34,205 nt of DNA from Bacillota bacterium. Its GTDB lineage: Bacteria; Bacillota; Bacilli; Alicyclobacillales; SLC66. Below, one piece after another: positions 32,790 through 34,205 of this stretch. Made by a program: the position numbers and the translations under genes. Where the stretch lies: contig JAPNUP010000113.1 of the NCBI GenBank assembly GCA_026627345.1, forward strand, positions 1-34,205, in the 5' to 3' direction. The notes beneath the pieces are model-generated. The model searched no databases and was not told where the DNA came from. It saw only the letters and a list, made by a program, of their open reading frames with translations. Position 1 is the first letter of the stretch, and each line of letters opens with the position of its first letter.

Positions 32790-32932
32790 CCGAACACCTC
32801 CATCGACACGCGCAAGAGGTGCGCATGCGTCTCCTATGCATTATTATATAGGCTAACACGGCGCTCTCGCGCCAGCATCCACGGGAAGAATAATCGGCTC
32901 CGCCGTTGACATAAGCGAAAAGAGGTGGGCTA

Positions 32933-33565
32933 GTGGAAATTACCCAACGCGTTCATCTCCTCGAAGAGATGAAAGGCAGTTATGTATATCTCATTCTCGG
33001 ACAAGAGCCGGTCCTTGTCGATACGGGCATGTCAGGTCGCGCAGATCGAGTCCTCAAGGCACTCACAGCTCTAGGCATGCAACCGACGGATATCGCGCAT
33101 ATCCTGCTGACGCATCAGGATGTCGATCACATCGGGAATGCCAAGCGGCTTCAGGAACTGTCAGGTGCGCGGTTGTGGGCGCCCAAAGGCGAGGTACCGT
33201 ACATTCATGGAGAAGTCAAAGGGCCTGGCTTGCGTAGGGTCATTCAAACCCTGATGAAAGTCGATCGTCCCACAGTCACGGATACATACGTGGCCGGGCA
33301 ACATATCGGTGACATCGAGACGATTCCGGCTCCAGGACATACGCTTGATCACACCTGCCTGCTGTACGGCGACGTGCTGCTTGCAGGCGACCTCGTGACT
33401 ACGCGCAGAGGGAAGCTCCAAGCCTCTCCTAAGTTTCTCGCTTGGGATCTGAATAGTTTGCACCGCTCCATTCGCGAAGTCGGTAAGCGTTCCTTTGATT
33501 TTGTTTGTCCAGCGCACGGTGAACCTGTAAGACGCGGAAATCTGTGGGAGGCCATGTCGAGGTGA
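32933..33565 (+). CDS. Metallo-beta-lactamase fold hydrolase
   Basis: A 210-residue MBL-fold protein. The metal motif is THQDVDHIGN (H61, D63, D65, H66), an HxDxDH variant common in YflN-like members where Asp replaces the second His. APGHTLDH, LLAGDLV and CPAHGEPV supply the remaining ligands. Members hydrolyse thioesters, lactones or phosphoesters, and the substrate here is unknown. The start is GTG 32933 after AGAGGTGGG. Its stop overlaps the start of the DUF2161 gene (GTGA), so the two are translationally coupled. Confidence 0.88.
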   Translation: MEITQRVHLLEEMKGSYVYLILGQEPVLVDTGMSGRADRVLKALTALGMQPTDIAHILLTHQDVDHIGNAKRLQELSGARLWAPKGEVPYIHGEVKGPGLRRVIQTLMKVDRPTVTDTYVAGQHIGDIETIPAPGHTLDHTCLLYGDVLLAGDLVTTRRGKLQASPKFLAWDLNSLHRSIREVGKRSFDFVCPAHGEPVRRGNLWEAMSR

Positions 33566-34205
33566 AAGCGCCTGTTGCAAAAGAGATGAGTAACCAGGCA
33601 TTCACGAGCGAGAGTAAAAAAGGAACAGCCCCTTCGGCCAAAGCCCGGCGAAGCGCAAGCCGCGTCCCCAAGCCAAGCGCTCAGCCTCACCTCAGCGAGA
33701 CAGACCTCTATGCGCCTGTACGTGACCTGTTGCTCGCACAAGGGTATACCGTCCGTGCAGAGGTAAACGGTTGTGACTTGGTCGCTGTACGCGATGAACA
33801 CATGGTGATCGTCGAGTTAAAAACGGCGTTTAACACTGCCTTACTCATCCAGGCCGCCGATCGCCAACGCATCGCTGATGAAGTCTATATCGCCATCCCA
33901 AGGCCTGACAAGAGCCTGCGTTCCGCCCGCTGGGAAGGCATTTTGCACCTCTTGCGCCGCCTGGAACTTGGGCTGATCTTCGTGCGTCTTCCACAGACGA
34001 GAAATCGCAGTGTCGCACAAGCCGAAATTGCACTGCTGCCTGAACCGTATATAGGCAAACGGCAAACACGTGTGCGCAAAAAGATTTTGCGCGAAACAGT
34101 ACACCGATCGGCTGACTATAATGTGGGTGGAAGCACGCGCACGCCGCTCATCACAGCCTATCGCGAGCGCGCAGTTCACATCGCCTGCTGCCTCGCGCAC
34201 TTTGG
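33562..34205 (+). CDS. DUF2161 putative PD-(D/E)XK phosphodiesterase (cut by window end)
   Basis: The frame is open from GTG 33562 to the window end, giving 214 residues without a stop. Residues 1-45 are a low-complexity, Lys/Ser/Ala-rich tail. From about 47 the protein reads LYAPVRDLLLAQGY, then CDLVAV and VIVELK. D in CDLVAV with E and K in VELK fits the PD-(D/E)XK nuclease core annotated as DUF2161. Later DEVYIAIPRP and GLIFVRL fit the same fold. The start overlaps the MBL hydrolase stop (GTGA). ATG 33586 is an alternative. Activity is unproven, and the C-terminus lies outside. Confidence 0.78.
   Translation, partial: MKAPVAKEMSNQAFTSESKKGTAPSAKARRSASRVPKPSAQPHLSETDLYAPVRDLLLAQGYTVRAEVNGCDLVAVRDEHMVIVELKTAFNTALLIQAADRQRIADEVYIAIPRPDKSLRSARWEGILHLLRRLELGLIFVRLPQTRNRSVAQAEIALLPEPYIGKRQTRVRKKILRETVHRSADYNVGGSTRTPLITAYRERAVHIACCLAHF

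Noticed and set aside
32906-32911. Perfect TTGACA as the -35 of the MBL hydrolase
   Set aside because: A -10 at normal spacing would fall on the start codon (GCTAGT), so this is probably chance unless the transcript is leaderless.

Overview
The window looks like a chromosomal segment from a Gram-positive, low-to-mid GC Bacillota (class Bacilli) bacterium. The evidence is strong AGGAGG-type ribosome binding sites, frequent TTG and GTG starts, a Bacillus-type pair of PurR boxes, two 7-1-7 Zur-type boxes, a DUF1540 mini-protein, PepF and LacI-type regulation. An Alicyclobacillaceae-like acidophile or soil bacterium is a guess from overall protein flavour, not a demonstrated assignment. No rRNA, tRNA, CRISPR array, insertion sequence or phage gene was seen. 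Both edges cut genes: transketolase on the left, a DUF2161 protein on the right.

Layout. (1) 1-2193: the non-oxidative pentose phosphate pair transketolase (3' part) and transaldolase. (2) 2295-3528: its own promoter and a ferritin-like/VIT1 fusion membrane protein for iron handling. (3) 3601-7287: a Zn/Mn ABC importer operon (binding protein, ATPase, two permeases) whose promoter is bracketed by two Zur-like boxes, ending in a strong terminator. (4) 7353-8878: an NCS1 purine-type permease behind a double PurR box, divergent from an FAD-linked D-lactate/glycolate dehydrogenase (9129-10493). (5) 10594-10770: a DUF1540 mini-protein.

(6) 10787-23733 is the most coherent block, a glycoside utilisation region. 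A long minus-strand operon (19009 down to 10832) encodes a lipoprotein solute-binding protein, two permeases and two ATPases of the Opp/Dpp type, a LacI-family regulator and a GH1 beta-glucosidase. Divergent from it are a TIM-barrel sugar isomerase/epimerase and an SDR dehydrogenase. Facing these is a second minus-strand operon (23668 down to 20951) with another TIM-barrel isomerase, a ThuA-like protein and a Gfo/Idh/MocA oxidoreductase. The 416-bp divergent region holds two LacI-type palindromes with central CG, a cre/LacI-like site over a promoter, and other palindromes. The gene set suggests import of beta-glucosides or other glycosides, hydrolysis by GH1, and a parallel redox route through keto-sugar intermediates. 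That last step is inference.

(7) 23762-27264: two MFS exporters and a small secreted protein of unknown family. (8) 27289-29813: cobD and cbiB (late cobalamin synthesis) downstream of a DinB-like gene. cobD carries an apparent frameshift in its first codons. (9) 29958-34205: oligoendopeptidase F, an EmrE-like DMT exporter, an MBL-fold hydrolase and a DUF2161 nuclease-fold protein whose start overlaps the hydrolase stop.
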